A stretch of 64,000 bases of DNA from Myxococcus xanthus (GTDB lineage: Bacteria; Myxococcota; Myxococcia; Myxococcales; Myxococcaceae). A program made the translations under genes and the position numbers. Shown piece after piece: positions 1 to 9,800 of this stretch. Where the stretch lies: NCBI RefSeq assembly GCF_900106535.1, contig NZ_FNOH01000001.1, positions 124,001-188,000 of the forward strand, in the 5' to 3' direction. Each line of letters opens with the position of its first letter. Position 1 is the stretch's first letter. Below the pieces are notes generated by a model. It had not been told where the DNA came from. It saw nothing but the letters and a program-made list of their open reading frames with translations, and did not search any database.

Positions 1-2887
1 CGTGGATGGCGGCGTCCTCGACGCTCCGGCCTTCGTGGCGGAGCTGCTCGGCGAACTCGACGATGAGGATGGCGTTCTTGCTGGCCAGACCCACCAGCAT
101 GACGAGCCCGACCTGGCAGAACACGTCGTTCTGGAGGCCGCGCAAATTCTGCAGCCCCAGCGCGCCCAGCATGGCCACGGGGACGCCCAGGAGGATGACC
201 AGGGGCAGGGCGAAGCTCTCGTACTGCGCGGACAGCACCAGGAAGACGAAGACGACGCCCAGCCCGAAGATGAGCAGCACGCTGCGGCCCGCCTCCTTCT
301 GCTCCTGGGACAAACCCGTCCATTCGAAGGTGTAGCCCACGGGCAACGTCTTGCGCGCCACCGCCTCCATCGTGTCCAGGGCCTGCCCGGAGCTGGAGCC
401 CGGCGCGGCCTGCCCGTTGATGGTCGCCGAGCGGTACAGGTTGTAGTGCTGGATGTTCTGCGCGCTGGTGATGGGCCGCACCTGCACCAGTGACTCCAGC
501 GGCACCATCTCTCCCTTCGCGGAGCGGACGTAGAGCGCGTCGATGTCGCGCGGCTCGTTGCGGAACGGGACGGCGGCCTGCACGTACACGCGGTACACGC
601 GGCTGGCGAAGGTGAAGTCATTCACGTACTGGCTGCCCAGGTAGACTTGCAGCGTGGAGAAGACGCCATCCAGCGGGACGCCCATTGCCAGGGCCTTCTC
701 CCGGTCCACCTGCACGTCCAGGAGTGGCGTGTTGGCGGTGTAGGAAGAGAAGACGCCGCGGAGGCCCGGGTCCTGGCTGGCCGCGCCCACCAGCATGTCC
801 GTCGTCTGCGCGAGCTGAGCGAGCGTTCGACCGCCTTGCTGGTCCTCCAGCACGAACTCGAAGCCGCCCACGCTGCCCACGCCGCGGATGGCGGGGGGCT
901 CGAAGGGCAACACGCGCGCGCCGCCAATGGCCATCAGCGGGTGTCGCAGGCGCTCCACCAGTCCCGCCACGCTCTGGTCCGGCCGCTTGCGCTCGTCCCA
1001 CGGGTGCAGGTTGACGAAGAGGGTGCCGTAGTTGACGCCCGTGCCCAGCAGCGAGAAGCCGCCCACGGTGAAGATGTCCGCGACCTCCGGCTGCTGGCGC
1101 AGCACGTCCTCCGCCTGGAGCAGCACATTGCGCGTGTAGTCCAGCGACGTGCCCTCCGGTCCCTGCACGGCGATGATGAGGTAGCCCTGGTCCTCGCCCG
1201 GGATGAAGCCCGTGGGCGTGAGGCGGTACACCAGGATGGTGCCGGCCAGACACACGACGAAGGCGATGACCACCGGCCAGCGCAGCGGTCCGATGAGCTT
1301 CGCCAACATCCGGCCGTAGGCGTCTCGGAACGCGTCGAGCCCCCGGTCGAACATGCGGAAGACCTTCCACTTCTGGCCTTCGTGGGGCCGCAGCAGGATG
1401 GCGCACAGCGCGGGGGACAGGGTGAGCGCCACCAGCGCGGACAGGCTGATGGAGAAGGCCAGGGTGAGGGCGAACTGCCGGTAGATGATGCCGGTGGTGC
1501 CGGGGAAGAAGGACACCGGCACGAACACCGCGGACAGCACCAGGGCAATGGCCACCAGCGCGCCGGCGACCTGCTTCATTCCCCGGTGGGTGGCCTCGCG
1601 AGGGCCCACGTCGTCCTGCTCCATGGTGCGCTCGACGTTCTCGATGACGATGATGGCGTCATCCACCACCAGGCCCGTGGCCAGCGTGAGGCCGAAGAGC
1701 GTCAGCGTGTTGATGGAGAAGCCGAACGCGTTGACGAAGAGGAAGGTACCCACCAGCGACACGGGTAGCGTGGTGGCCACCACCAGCACGCTGCGCCAGC
1801 CGTGCAGGAAGATGAAGATGACCAGCACCACCAGGAAGATGGCCTCACCCAGCGTCACCAGCACCTCCTCGATGGATGCCTGCACCGCCGCCGTGGTGTC
1901 GAAGGCGCGCTGGTAGCGCATGCCCGGCGGGAAGTTGCCCTTCAGCCGCTTCAGCTCGGCGACGATGCCGTCGCGCACGTCCAGCGCGTTGGAGCCGGGG
2001 AGTTGGAAGATGCCCAGGCCCACGGCCTCGCGGCCGTTGAAGCGCAAGAGCTGTCCGTAGTTCTCCGCGCCCAGCTCCGCGCGGCCCACGTCCTTCAGCC
2101 GCACCAGCGAGCCGTCCGGCCCCTGCTGCACCACGATGTTGCCGAACTCCTCCGCGGACGTGAGCTGCCCCAGCACGCGCACCGTGAACTGGTACGTCTG
2201 GCCCGGCGGCGCTGGCGGCTGTCCTACCTGTCCCGCGCCGATTTGAACGTTCTGCGCGCGCAGGGCGTTCACCACGTCCGTGGCGGCGAGCCCACGCCGT
2301 GCCAGCTCAGAGGGGTCCAGCCACAGCCGCATGGCGAAGCGCCGCTCGCCGAATATCCGCACGTCGCCCACGCCCGTCACGCGCAGCAGCGCGTCCCGGA
2401 TGAAGACATCCGCGTAGTTGCTGAGGAAGCCCGTCTCGTAACGGTTCTCCTCGTCGAACAGGCCGAAGGCCATGAGCAGCTGCGTCTGGGCCTTGGTGAT
2501 GGTGACGCCCAGCGCGTTGACGGCGGCCGGGAGCTGCGCGGACGCGGTGGCCACGCGGTTCTGGACGTCCACCGCGGCGATGTCCAAGTCCCGTCCCGGG
2601 TCGAAGGTGACGGTGATGGTGCTCACGCCCGTGTTGCTGCTGGTGGAGGAGATGTAACGCATGCCCTCCACGCCGTTGAGCTGCCGCTCCAGCACGGTGG
2701 TGACGGCGCTCTCCACGGTCTCCGCGGAGGCGCCGATGTACGTCGCCGTCACCTGCACCACGGGCAGCGACAGGTCAGGGTATTGCTCGATGGGCAGGAT
2801 GGGGATGGAGATGGCCCCCACCAGGGTGATGATGATGGACACCACGCTGGCGAAGACGGGACGGCGGATGAAGAAGTCGGTGAACAT
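1..2887 (-). CDS. RND efflux pump inner-membrane permease (AcrB/MexB type), C-terminus beyond window edge
   Basis: Proton-driven transporter of the hydrophobe/amphiphile RND family, the inner-membrane engine of a tripartite drug or metabolite exporter. The minus frame reads through from an ATG at 2887 to the left edge, giving about 962 residues of a family that is usually 1030-1060. The protein starts MFTDFFIRRPVFASVV, the typical first transmembrane helix. The fourth-helix proton-relay motif GLVVDDAIIVIENVE is present, with the Asp pair at residues 409-410, almost exactly where AcrB has D407/D408. Periplasmic porter-type segments lie on both sides of the central membrane helices. A Shine-Dalgarno GAGGGG precedes the start, and the gap to the adaptor gene is only 9 nt, so it is the last known gene of a three-gene operon. 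Substrate cannot be read from sequence. The last 70-90 residues are off the window. Confidence 0.96.
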   Translation of the reverse strand, partial: MFTDFFIRRPVFASVVSIIITLVGAISIPILPIEQYPDLSLPVVQVTATYIGASAETVESAVTTVLERQLNGVEGMRYISSTSSNTGVSTITVTFDPGRDLDIAAVDVQNRVATASAQLPAAVNALGVTITKAQTQLLMAFGLFDEENRYETGFLSNYADVFIRDALLRVTGVGDVRIFGERRFAMRLWLDPSELARRGLAATDVVNALRAQNVQIGAGQVGQPPAPPGQTYQFTVRVLGQLTSAEEFGNIVVQQGPDGSLVRLKDVGRAELGAENYGQLLRFNGREAVGLGIFQLPGSNALDVRDGIVAELKRLKGNFPPGMRYQRAFDTTAAVQASIEEVLVTLGEAIFLVVLVIFIFLHGWRSVLVVATTLPVSLVGTFLFVNAFGFSINTLTLFGLTLATGLVVDDAIIVIENVERTMEQDDVGPREATHRGMKQVAGALVAIALVLSAVFVPVSFFPGTTGIIYRQFALTLAFSISLSALVALTLSPALCAILLRPHEGQKWKVFRMFDRGLDAFRDAYGRMLAKLIGPLRWPVVIAFVVCLAGTILVYRLTPTGFIPGEDQGYLIIAVQGPEGTSLDYTRNVLLQAEDVLRQQPEVADIFTVGGFSLLGTGVNYGTLFVNLHPWDERKRPDQSVAGLVERLRHPLMAIGGARVLPFEPPAIRGVGSVGGFEFVLEDQQGGRTLAQLAQTTDMLVGAASQDPGLRGVFSSYTANTPLLDVQVDREKALAMGVPLDGVFSTLQVYLGSQYVNDFTFASRVYRVYVQAAVPFRNEPRDIDALYVRSAKGEMVPLESLVQVRPITSAQNIQHYNLYRSATINGQAAPGSSSGQALDTMEAVARKTLPVGYTFEWTGLSQEQKEAGRSVLLIFGLGVVFVFLVLSAQYESFALPLVILLGVPVAMLGALGLQNLRGLQNDVFCQVGLVMLVGLASKNAILIVEFAEQLRHEGRSVEDAAIH

Positions 2888-2896
2888 GGCGGCCCC

Positions 2897-4054
2897 TCAC
2901 TGTTCCGGCGGGGTGCCGCCGTCGGTCCCGCTGCCGCCTACGCCAGGAGGTGGCTTGCGCGAGGGGGCCTTGGGTTGGATGGGCTGGCCATCGCGGAGCA
3001 TCTGGATGCCGCTGAGCACCACGGGCGTGCCCGCGTCCAGTCCGCCCGTCACCTCGTAGTCATTGCCGGAGACGAGTCCCAGGCTCACCGGCGCCCGCTG
3101 CGCCACGGTGCCAGCGTCCGAGTCCCGAACCACGAAGACGAAGGACTGGCTGCTGATGCGGGTGACGGCGGAGGTCGGGACGCGCAAGGCTTCCCGCGTG
3201 GCATAGACGACCCGGGCGCGTACGAACTGTCCCGCGCGCAGGCCCACGGTGTTCTCGAAGGCGCCGCGTATCTCCACCAACTGCGTGGTGGCGTTGGGCG
3301 TGGGCGCCACGAAGAACACCGGCGCGGACACCACGAGCCGGCCCTCCGGGTCCAACACCTCCACGGGCGTGGTGCCCACCCGGACGGTGCCTGCCCGCTC
3401 GACGGGAATCTGGACGGACAGCTCCAGCGTGTTGCTCTGGTCCAGTGTGGTGAGGGCCGTCTGCTGCGTCACGAAGTCGCCCACGTTCACCGGGTAGTCG
3501 CCCACGATGCCGGCGAAGGGCGCGCTCACTTCGTAGAATCCGAGCTGGACCTCCTGGGCCTGCACCTGGGCTTCGATGGCACGCGCGCTGGCCTCGGCTT
3601 GCACTGCCTGCGCCACCGCCTGGTCATGGTCCTGGCGGCTCTGGAGTCCCTCCTTCAGCAGTTGCGCACTGCGCTTGCGCGTCTGTTGGGCGTACTCTCG
3701 CTGCGCCATGGCGGCGGCTTGCTGCGCCTGGGTGGCGCGCAGGCCCGCGCTTTCTCGCCGGGGGTCCACCACGAGCAGCACTTCCCCCTGTTCGACGCGT
3801 GCTCCCGGCTTGAGCGGAATCGACTTCACGTAGCCAGCGACCTGCGGATAGACGGTGATGCTGCTGCGGGAGATGAGCGCGCCCAGGTACTCGTTGGACT
3901 CGCGCACCTCGGCGGGGGCCAGGCGCTCCACCTCCACCGGCATGGGCTGGTTCGTGGCCGCTTGGCCTCCCTGCGGCCCCGGGTCTCCCTGCGAGCGGCA
4001 GCCCGCGAGGAGCAGAACGGCGAGCCCCGTGCTCCACGTCCTCACCAATCGCAT
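2897..4054 (-). CDS. RND efflux periplasmic adaptor (membrane fusion protein), lipoprotein
   Basis: Adaptor that links the inner-membrane RND pump to the outer-membrane channel. It has 385 residues, normal for the AcrA/MexA family. The N-terminus MRLVRTWSTGLAVLLLAGC is a lipoprotein signal with lipobox LAGC, so it should be lipid-anchored in the periplasm. The order is a short beta-barrel/lipoyl half (SSITVYPQVAGYVKSI), a coiled-coil hairpin rich in Gln, Ala and Arg (about residues 100-165), the second lipoyl half (FAGIVGDYPVNVGDFV), then barrel and membrane-proximal domains. The C-terminus is Pro- and Gly-rich. The ATG lies inside the 3' end of the outer-membrane gene (13-nt overlap) behind a GGAGG ribosome site, so translation is probably coupled. 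Confidence 0.95.
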   Translation of the reverse strand: MRLVRTWSTGLAVLLLAGCRSQGDPGPQGGQAATNQPMPVEVERLAPAEVRESNEYLGALISRSSITVYPQVAGYVKSIPLKPGARVEQGEVLLVVDPRRESAGLRATQAQQAAAMAQREYAQQTRKRSAQLLKEGLQSRQDHDQAVAQAVQAEASARAIEAQVQAQEVQLGFYEVSAPFAGIVGDYPVNVGDFVTQQTALTTLDQSNTLELSVQIPVERAGTVRVGTTPVEVLDPEGRLVVSAPVFFVAPTPNATTQLVEIRGAFENTVGLRAGQFVRARVVYATREALRVPTSAVTRISSQSFVFVVRDSDAGTVAQRAPVSLGLVSGNDYEVTGGLDAGTPVVLSGIQMLRDGQPIQPKAPSRKPPPGVGGSGTDGGTPPEQ

Positions 4055-5508
4055 GCCGCCTCCGTGAGAAACGCGGCGACCCGTGCCTGCTCTAGCTCGA
4101 ACTCGCGCACCACCAGCAGCAGCTCCGCCTGGCGGAGGTCCGACGCCGTCTGGATGAGCTCCAGGCTGGTTCCCGTTCCCACCTCGAAGCTGCGCCGGGT
4201 GAGCCGGTCGTTCTCCTCGGCCAGGGCGCGTCCCCGGCCCGCGATGCGCGCGGCCGCGTCCGCGACCTCCACGGCGCGCCGTGCCTGAAGCACCTCCACC
4301 GAGGCCGTGCGCTCCAGCTCCACCAGCCCCTGCTTCGCCACCTCCACGCCCGCGCGGGTCTGCCGCAGTTGGCCCTCACGCGCGCCGCCATCCCAGAAGG
4401 GCAGCACCAGGCTGGCGCCGATGTTCCACACTGGCACCGTCACGAAGCCCTCTTCCACGGTGAGGGCCAGGGTGGTGCTGGTCAGCGCGAGCGTCGGGGC
4501 ATAACGCGCCTTCACTTCTGACACCTGCCGTTCGGCCAGCGTGCGCCGCGAGCGCGCCACCGCGATGTCCGCGCGCCGGTCGAGCGACTCCAGTTGCTGG
4601 CAGTCCCGCCGCGAGTGCTGGAGCAGGGTCTCCAACTGGACGCCCCGGACCAGGCCCACGCCTCGAGGAATGCCCAGCACGAGCCCCAGCGTCTCACGGG
4701 CCTTGCGCAGGGTCTCGTCACCCAGGACGACGAGGTTGCGCGCCGTCTCCGTGTCCTGCTGCACGCGCACCACGTCCAGCCGCGTGCCCGCGCCCAGCTC
4801 GAAGCGACGCTCCGTGAGGGCCAGCCGCTCCAGCGCGGTGCGGAGGTTGACGCGGTTGACCTCGGCCATCCGCTCCTGCGCGGCGACGAGCACCAGTGAC
4901 TGGGCCAGCGCGCTGGTGAGCTGGCGCCGCGTCTCCGCCAGCGACAGGTTGGCGGTGCGCCGGGCCTCGCGCGCGGTGCCCAGCGCGATGATGGACGGGA
5001 GGTTGAACAGGGGCTGGGTGGCGTTCAGCAGTCCCAGGAAAGGCGGGCGGGTGAGGCCCGGTGACTGGGCGCCGCCGACGTCGCCGCCGATTCCGCCACC
5101 CACTCCGCCGCCACCGCCGCCACCCCCCAGGAGCGGCGTCGCGTCGGGATTGAGCACGTTGTACTGGACGGAGACGGTGCCGGTGAGCGTGGGCAGCAAC
5201 GCGGCCAGGGCGATTCGCTGCACGCCCGCCGCGGCCTCCACCTGGGCGAGCGCGGTGTACAGGCGGGTGGAGCGTTGACGCAGCAGTTGCAGCGCCTCGT
5301 CCCAGGTCGCCACTTGCATGTCGGCCGGGGGAATGGGTTTCAGCAGTGGGTCGGACACCGGGAACCGCGGTGGCTCGGGTGTCTCCGAGGAGAGGGCGGG
5401 AGCGCGGGCCGCGGGTGGCTCCACGCCCGCATCGGTGCCGGGGCCCGCCTGGGCCAGCAGGAAGCTGGGGGCGTGGGACAGGAGGGCTGCGAGCAGCAGG
5501 GCATTCAT
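4042..5508 (-). CDS. TolC-family outer-membrane efflux channel
   Basis: Outer-membrane factor of the tripartite pump, first gene of the operon. It has 488 residues, normal for the family, with a Sec signal (MNALLLAALLSHAPSFLLAQA). Two outer-membrane-efflux repeats are visible: long helices with the pattern ALAQVEAAAGVQRIALAALLP then TGTVSVQYN, and the second half with LAERQVSEVKARYAPTLAL followed by NIGASLVLPFWDGGAREGQL. An unusual run of nearly uninterrupted glycines (about residues 126-142) sits where the first beta-hairpin or extracellular loop should be; the surrounding fold is intact, so it is probably a flexible loop. The start at 5508 fits the signal peptide, though no strong ribosome site is seen before it. 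Confidence 0.93.
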   Translation of the reverse strand: MNALLLAALLSHAPSFLLAQAGPGTDAGVEPPAARAPALSSETPEPPRFPVSDPLLKPIPPADMQVATWDEALQLLRQRSTRLYTALAQVEAAAGVQRIALAALLPTLTGTVSVQYNVLNPDATPLLGGGGGGGGVGGGIGGDVGGAQSPGLTRPPFLGLLNATQPLFNLPSIIALGTAREARRTANLSLAETRRQLTSALAQSLVLVAAQERMAEVNRVNLRTALERLALTERRFELGAGTRLDVVRVQQDTETARNLVVLGDETLRKARETLGLVLGIPRGVGLVRGVQLETLLQHSRRDCQQLESLDRRADIAVARSRRTLAERQVSEVKARYAPTLALTSTTLALTVEEGFVTVPVWNIGASLVLPFWDGGAREGQLRQTRAGVEVAKQGLVELERTASVEVLQARRAVEVADAAARIAGRGRALAEENDRLTRRSFEVGTGTSLELIQTASDLRQAELLLVVREFELEQARVAAFLTEAACDW

Positions 5509-6107
5509 GGGAGCGCGCGCACAGGTAGGAAGCGCGTTGCCCAGCCACCACGGCCGGCGGGGCTGCCCTGCGTCTGGTGGACAGAAAAAGGGACAGGGCT
5601 GCGTGTCAGTGCATGAAGAAGGGCAGGACAGACAGCCCGTGGGGCAGGGCCGCTGTCATGCCCGGCCTCCGGGGGTGATGCGACCGCGCGGGCTTGGACA
5701 ACAGCTCAGAGCTCCGCGTCCCAGTCGTAGTCGAAGCGCAGCATCGCCGTGAGGGTGCGTGCGTCCGTTCCCGGAAGGCTGGGCGCGAGGGTGGTCCTGC
5801 CACCGGCCGAAAGCAGCGCTGGGGGCAGCACGCCTGCGAAGCCTCGCGCGTTGCGTACTCGCAGTCGAGGTTGGCGATCATGTCGAACGAGGGGCCCGAT
5901 AGGCCAGCCGTCCGCCCGCGTGGTCGTACAGGTCGGTGTCCGGCCCGTCCTCCGCCGTCATCTCCAGTCGCAGGGCGGGAAGATGCAGACCTCACCGGGG
6001 CTGGTGCAGATGCCAAGGCGCTAGACAGGGCGCTCCGTGTCGCTGCATCACGGAACCCTCATGGATGGCGCATCCTTGCGCCCTCCCACCGCCGCCATGG
6101 AGTCGGA
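5509..6107. other. Gene-poor 0.6-kb gap between efflux operon and SMI1-like pseudogene
   Basis: Apart from the frameshifted fragment at 5706-5990 I see no gene here. The part next to the efflux operon (5509-5700) must carry its promoter, but no clear -35/-10 pair stands out. Open frames crossing the gap have no recognisable domain and look like chance frames of GC-rich DNA. Confidence 0.5.
5706..5990 (-). pseudogene. Frameshifted C-terminal fragment of an unidentified protein
   Basis: No open frame spans this stretch, but three pieces of protein-like minus-strand sequence follow one another in different frames: LHLPALRLEMTAEDGPDTD then LYDHAGGRLAY (upstream end), FDMIANLDCEYATRE (middle), and a last piece ending GTDARTLTAMLRFDYDWDAEL at a TGA (5708-5706). 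Acidic, aromatic-rich phrases like these are not expected from random high-GC sequence, so I read them as one gene tail with two frameshifts. The rest of the gene is missing upstream, where a stop codon closes the frame. The family is not recognised. It lies in the same orientation as the efflux operon, about 200 nt upstream of it. Confidence 0.4.
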
Positions 6108-6563
6108 ATGAGAGTGGAAGAGTTTCGCCGTGCCCTCGACAAGCGGAGCGCCTCTCGTGGGCTGGAGGTGGTCTTCCACCCACCCGCTTCAACCGAGGCA
6201 CTCCAGGCGCTCTCGGAGCGGCTTGGCGGACCGCTTCCATTCCAGGTCGAGCTCTTCTTGCGCGCGCATGATGGACTCGTCGTGCGGGAGCCCGCGCTGA
6301 GCGTCCTGCCCTGTGCGCAGTGGGTGCCGGTGGGGGGCTTCGTGCATTTCGCCACGTTCGACGGCTAGCATCGGCTGGGCTTCGACACCCGGAGCCGGAA
6401 TGACGCCGACCAGTGGGACATCGTCCATGTCGATACGGGCGACCGCGTGACGCTGACGATGGCCAGCTTCTGGTCCAACAAGGTGTTCGCGTGGGTGGAC
6501 AAGCGCCGGCCCATCTGGGAGTCCCAGGGGGGCATGCCGCCGTGCGGCGCGAGTTGCCGCTGA
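6108..6563 (+). pseudogene. SMI1/KNR4-like (immunity-type) gene interrupted by an in-frame TAG
   Basis: The frame from the ATG at 6108 gives MRVEEFRRALDKRSASRGLE and then the SMI1/KNR4-type core LPFQVELFLRAHDGL. At 6366-6368 there is a TAG. The same frame continues as convincing protein (HRLGFDTRSRNDADQWDIV then FWSNKVFAWVDKRRP) to a TGA at 6561-6563. The whole frame would encode about 151 residues, normal for the family. SMI1/KNR4 proteins are known as immunity proteins of polymorphic toxins and as regulatory scaffolds in fungi. The nonsense codon falls right after the conserved FATFDG, so the first 86 residues alone are unlikely to fold. An ATPase-gene remnant follows 28 nt downstream. Confidence 0.75.
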
Positions 6564-6675
6564 AGCGTCCAGGGAGCCAGTCTGCCGGTTGATGCTCGAG
6601 CTCCAGTGGCTCCAGGTTCACCAGTTCCGCACGGTGAAGTCCGGGACGCGGTTGCTGGTCAGCCCGTCCCTCAAC
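6474..6675 (+). repeat. Left copy of 202-bp direct repeat flanking the Vps62-repeat gene
   Basis: Aligns without gaps to 11205-11406, at roughly 85% identity by eye. It covers the last 30 codons of the SMI1-like gene, the 28-nt spacer and the first 28 codons of the ATPase gene. The same two genes in the same order at both ends show that an SMI1-ATPase pair was duplicated. Confidence 0.85.
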
Positions 6676-6735
6676 CCAGGGCCAATACGAAACTGGCCCA
6701 CGCCCGCGCCGTCGTCATCGCGGATGTCTGCGGCG
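6592..6735 (+). pseudogene. Remnant of an ABC-type ATPase gene (mosaic of three pieces)
   Basis: The segment opens exactly like the intact ATPase gene at 11323 (MLELQWLQVHQFRTVKSGTR against MLKLQWLQVHQFRSVKPGTR), but at 6675 it jumps. The next bases match about 12117-12136 of the intact copy (cagggc/aaatacgaaac), and the next match 12246-12279 (ctggcccacgcccgcgcc through catcgcggat). The piece encoding the Walker A loop is gone. It is therefore a copy that lost two internal blocks of about 0.7 kb and 0.1 kb. What follows (6736-6830) shows no further similarity. No function is expected. Confidence 0.8.
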
Positions 6736-6831
6736 CGAGGGTGGGAGCTCGGGCCGCGGGGCTTGCTCGGCGCTGGGAGACACGCTTCCCGGGACCGCCG
6801 TCTGGAATGTGCGGTCCCGAGAAGGTGGGCA

Positions 6832-6860
6832 GCGGCCCCCTCCGGTGGGGAGGGGGCCGC
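6832..6860 (-). terminator. Hairpin downstream of the Vps62-repeat gene
   Basis: Perfect 12-bp stem (6832-6843 with 6849-6860) and a 5-nt loop, beginning 12 nt after the stop of the minus-strand gene that ends at 6872. No T-run follows on the minus strand, so it is either a stem-only terminator or an mRNA end-stabiliser. Confidence 0.6.
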
Positions 6861-6871
6861 CTACGGCATCA

Positions 6872-9800
6872 TCAGTGCGGCTCTCCAATCATGAGGCCGC
6901 GGTCCGACGTCGGCAGGGTGTAGTCATACCCGTAGATGTGCTGCCGGTACGTGTGGAGCGAGGTGATGCTCCAGTTCGTACAGGTCAGCCCCATATCCGT
7001 GTACCCGGAGCGGCACGCGGAGTGGCAGCTCGTTCCGTCATCGCGGTCGCCCGTTTTGCACTGGCTATGCCACCACGTGGGCACCGTGAAGGACCAGTGG
7101 GCGGCGTTCATGCGGCAACTGGGGCCGGAGCGGGTCGGGTGGGTGCTGACGCCATCGTACCCCCACACGAAGTTGCCAATGCGGTCGGCCACCATCCAGG
7201 GCTCTGCGTCGGTGTCGAGGCTCACCAGGTTCAGCCAGCTATCCAGGTGCGTGCCGGTCGAGTTGTTGCGGTACTCCTCCCAGGGCAGGCAGTTGTCCCC
7301 CACGCCGCTCCCGCCTTGCTTGTAGTGGGCGGCATGCGAGTTCTTCCCGACGTAAACGACGGGGTGCGTGCCGTCCTCCACCTGGAAGCCTCCGCGGCTG
7401 GCGAGCCGCGTGTAGCGCTTCCCGTGCATGGAGAAGGTGACGGCCGCGATGGTGGACTTGTCCTCGCTCAAGGTCACCGTGACGTCTTCCCAGTCGCCGT
7501 GGTGGGTGCCGCGGCCGTATTCGTCGCACGCGGACTGATAGCCGTAGAACCACCAGTACTTGATGCGCACCTGCTGGCCGCACTCGATGAGTTGGTAGTA
7601 GGTGGGAATCGTGCCCGTCCCCAGCGTGGAGGCGTCCGTGTTCTGGATGATGCCCTGCTGCGGGTTCACGACCGCCGCGTCGTAGAAGACCTGGGCCGAC
7701 ATGGGGTAGCCGCGCGCGGACCCATCAAAGCGCAGTCGAGGCGCGAACTTCGATTGGAGGGGCTCGCAGATGTACAACGGGTTGTCCGTGCCCTGGGCTC
7801 CCGACACCTGCGTGGGGGCAAACCCGCGAGGGCAGGACACGGCGCTTGTCGTGGGGTTCGGCGCCTGGACGCCATTGACATGGCCCCACATCCCCGCGAA
7901 CGCATACGGCGAGCGTTGTCCGGGGACATGGGGGCGGTAGCACGCGTGGAGGTCGTAGTCCTGTCCGTGGGTCCCGAGCACCTTCTGGGATTGGAACCCC
8001 GCCGGACACGCTTGCGCGTTCGTATACGGGTTGTTCACGGCGTTGTGGTTGACGTAGCCCCAGAGACCGCCGAAGTCGAGCGCCGGCTCGGTGTCTCCCC
8101 AGTTGGGCCGCGTGCAGACGGAGAGCGGCCAGTCAACCGAGTCCGTGCCCGACACCTGCGTCTGGACATGGCCGTCCGGACACGTCGCCGTGCCCGTCAC
8201 GGGGTTGGGGACCGTCTCCCCTCCATTGATGGAGCCGATGAAGCCGCCGAAGTCCCAGCCGGGCGCGTGGGCCATGCAGAAGTAGAGCGGGTGGTCGACG
8301 TTGGAGGTGCCGAGCACCTGGGTCTTCTCGAAGCCGCTCGGGCACTCCGTGGTGGCCGTCGCGGGGTTTGGGACCGGGGCGGCCTGGACCGTTCCATACA
8401 TGCCGCCAAACCGCGCCATCTCCGGTGTGTTCGCGGCATGTGGCCGGTAGCAGACGTGCAGTTCATGATCGAGCCGGTTCGTGCCGAGCAGGCGCTGGTC
8501 GGCGTAGCCGGCCGGGCAGTTGGCGCTGTTTGTGATTGGGTTCCTCACCAGGGTGTTGTTGACATAGCCCCACATGCCACCAAAGTCGTAGAGCGGAGCC
8601 CCTCCCTCCAGGGACGGCCTATGACAGAAGTGTACGCTCCAGTCGCGCCCATGGGTGCCATACGCCTGTGTCTTGGTATAGCCCTCCGGGCAGGAGGCGG
8701 CGCCGGTCGCCGGGTTCGGTGAGAGCGTGCCGTTATTGAAGAAGCCAAAGGCTCCGCCGAAGTCCAGGCTCTTGGCCGGCAGTTCGCAGAAGTACACTGG
8801 GTGGTCGATGTGCGCGGTCCCCAGTATCTGCCTTGGGATGAAGCCCGTGGGGCATGAGGTGGTGCTCGTCGTGGGGTTCGACGCCGGAGCGTCGTTGACG
8901 TGGCCCCACATGCCGCCAAATGGATACGGAGGCACTGTCCCGGGCGCGTGGTGCCGGTAGCACAGATGGAGCTCCGAGTCCTGTCCTGCTGTCCCGAGTA
9001 TTTTCAGCGCGGCGAACCCAGCCGGGCAGGACCTCTCATTCGTGTATGGGTTGTTCACCCAGGAGCCGTTGACGATGCCCCACATTCCGCCGAAGTCGAG
9101 CGCGGGCTCAGCGTTGTCCCAGCTCGGCCGGGAGCAGAGGAAGAGCGGGGCGTCCATGGTGCTGGAGCCCTGTACCTGGGTCTGGACATATCCGTCCGGG
9201 CAGGACGTGGCGCCCGTCGCTGGGTTTGAAACAGGGCTGCCACCATTGAGATAGCCAAAGACTCCACCGAAGTCCCACTTCGGCGCGCGCGTCATGCAGT
9301 AGTACACGGGATGGTCCACGCCCTGGGTCCCCAGTACCTGCGTCTCCACCGCGCCAGGCGGACATGCCGTCGTGCCCGTCGCGGGGTTGGCCACGGGGAG
9401 CTGATTGACATGGCCATGGATGCCGCCGAAACGGTTCTCGGGAATCCGCCCCGGGACATGCGGCCGGTAACACAGATGCAGCCCGTAATCCTGGTTGTAC
9501 GTGCCGAGCAGTTGCTGCGCTGTATAGCCAGCCGGACACCGGGCCGCCTGAGTGATGGGGTTGACGACCGGTTGCGCGTTGACATACCCCCACATGCCGC
9601 CGAAGTCGTAGAGGGGCGGGCTCCCCTCGCGTGAGGGCCGCTGACAGATGTGGACATCCCAGTCGCGCCCCCAGGTCCCAAGGACCTGCGTCTGGGTATA
9701 GCCGTCCGGGCAGGAGGCGGCGCCGGTCGCCGGATTCGGTGAGAGCGTGCCGTTGTTGAGGCGGCCGAAGGCTCCGCCGAAATCCAAGACATCCGAACGC

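Noticed and set aside
1802..4288. 828-codon plus-strand open frame across the efflux genes
   Set aside because: It is the complement of the pump and adaptor genes, whose minus-strand products match known families.
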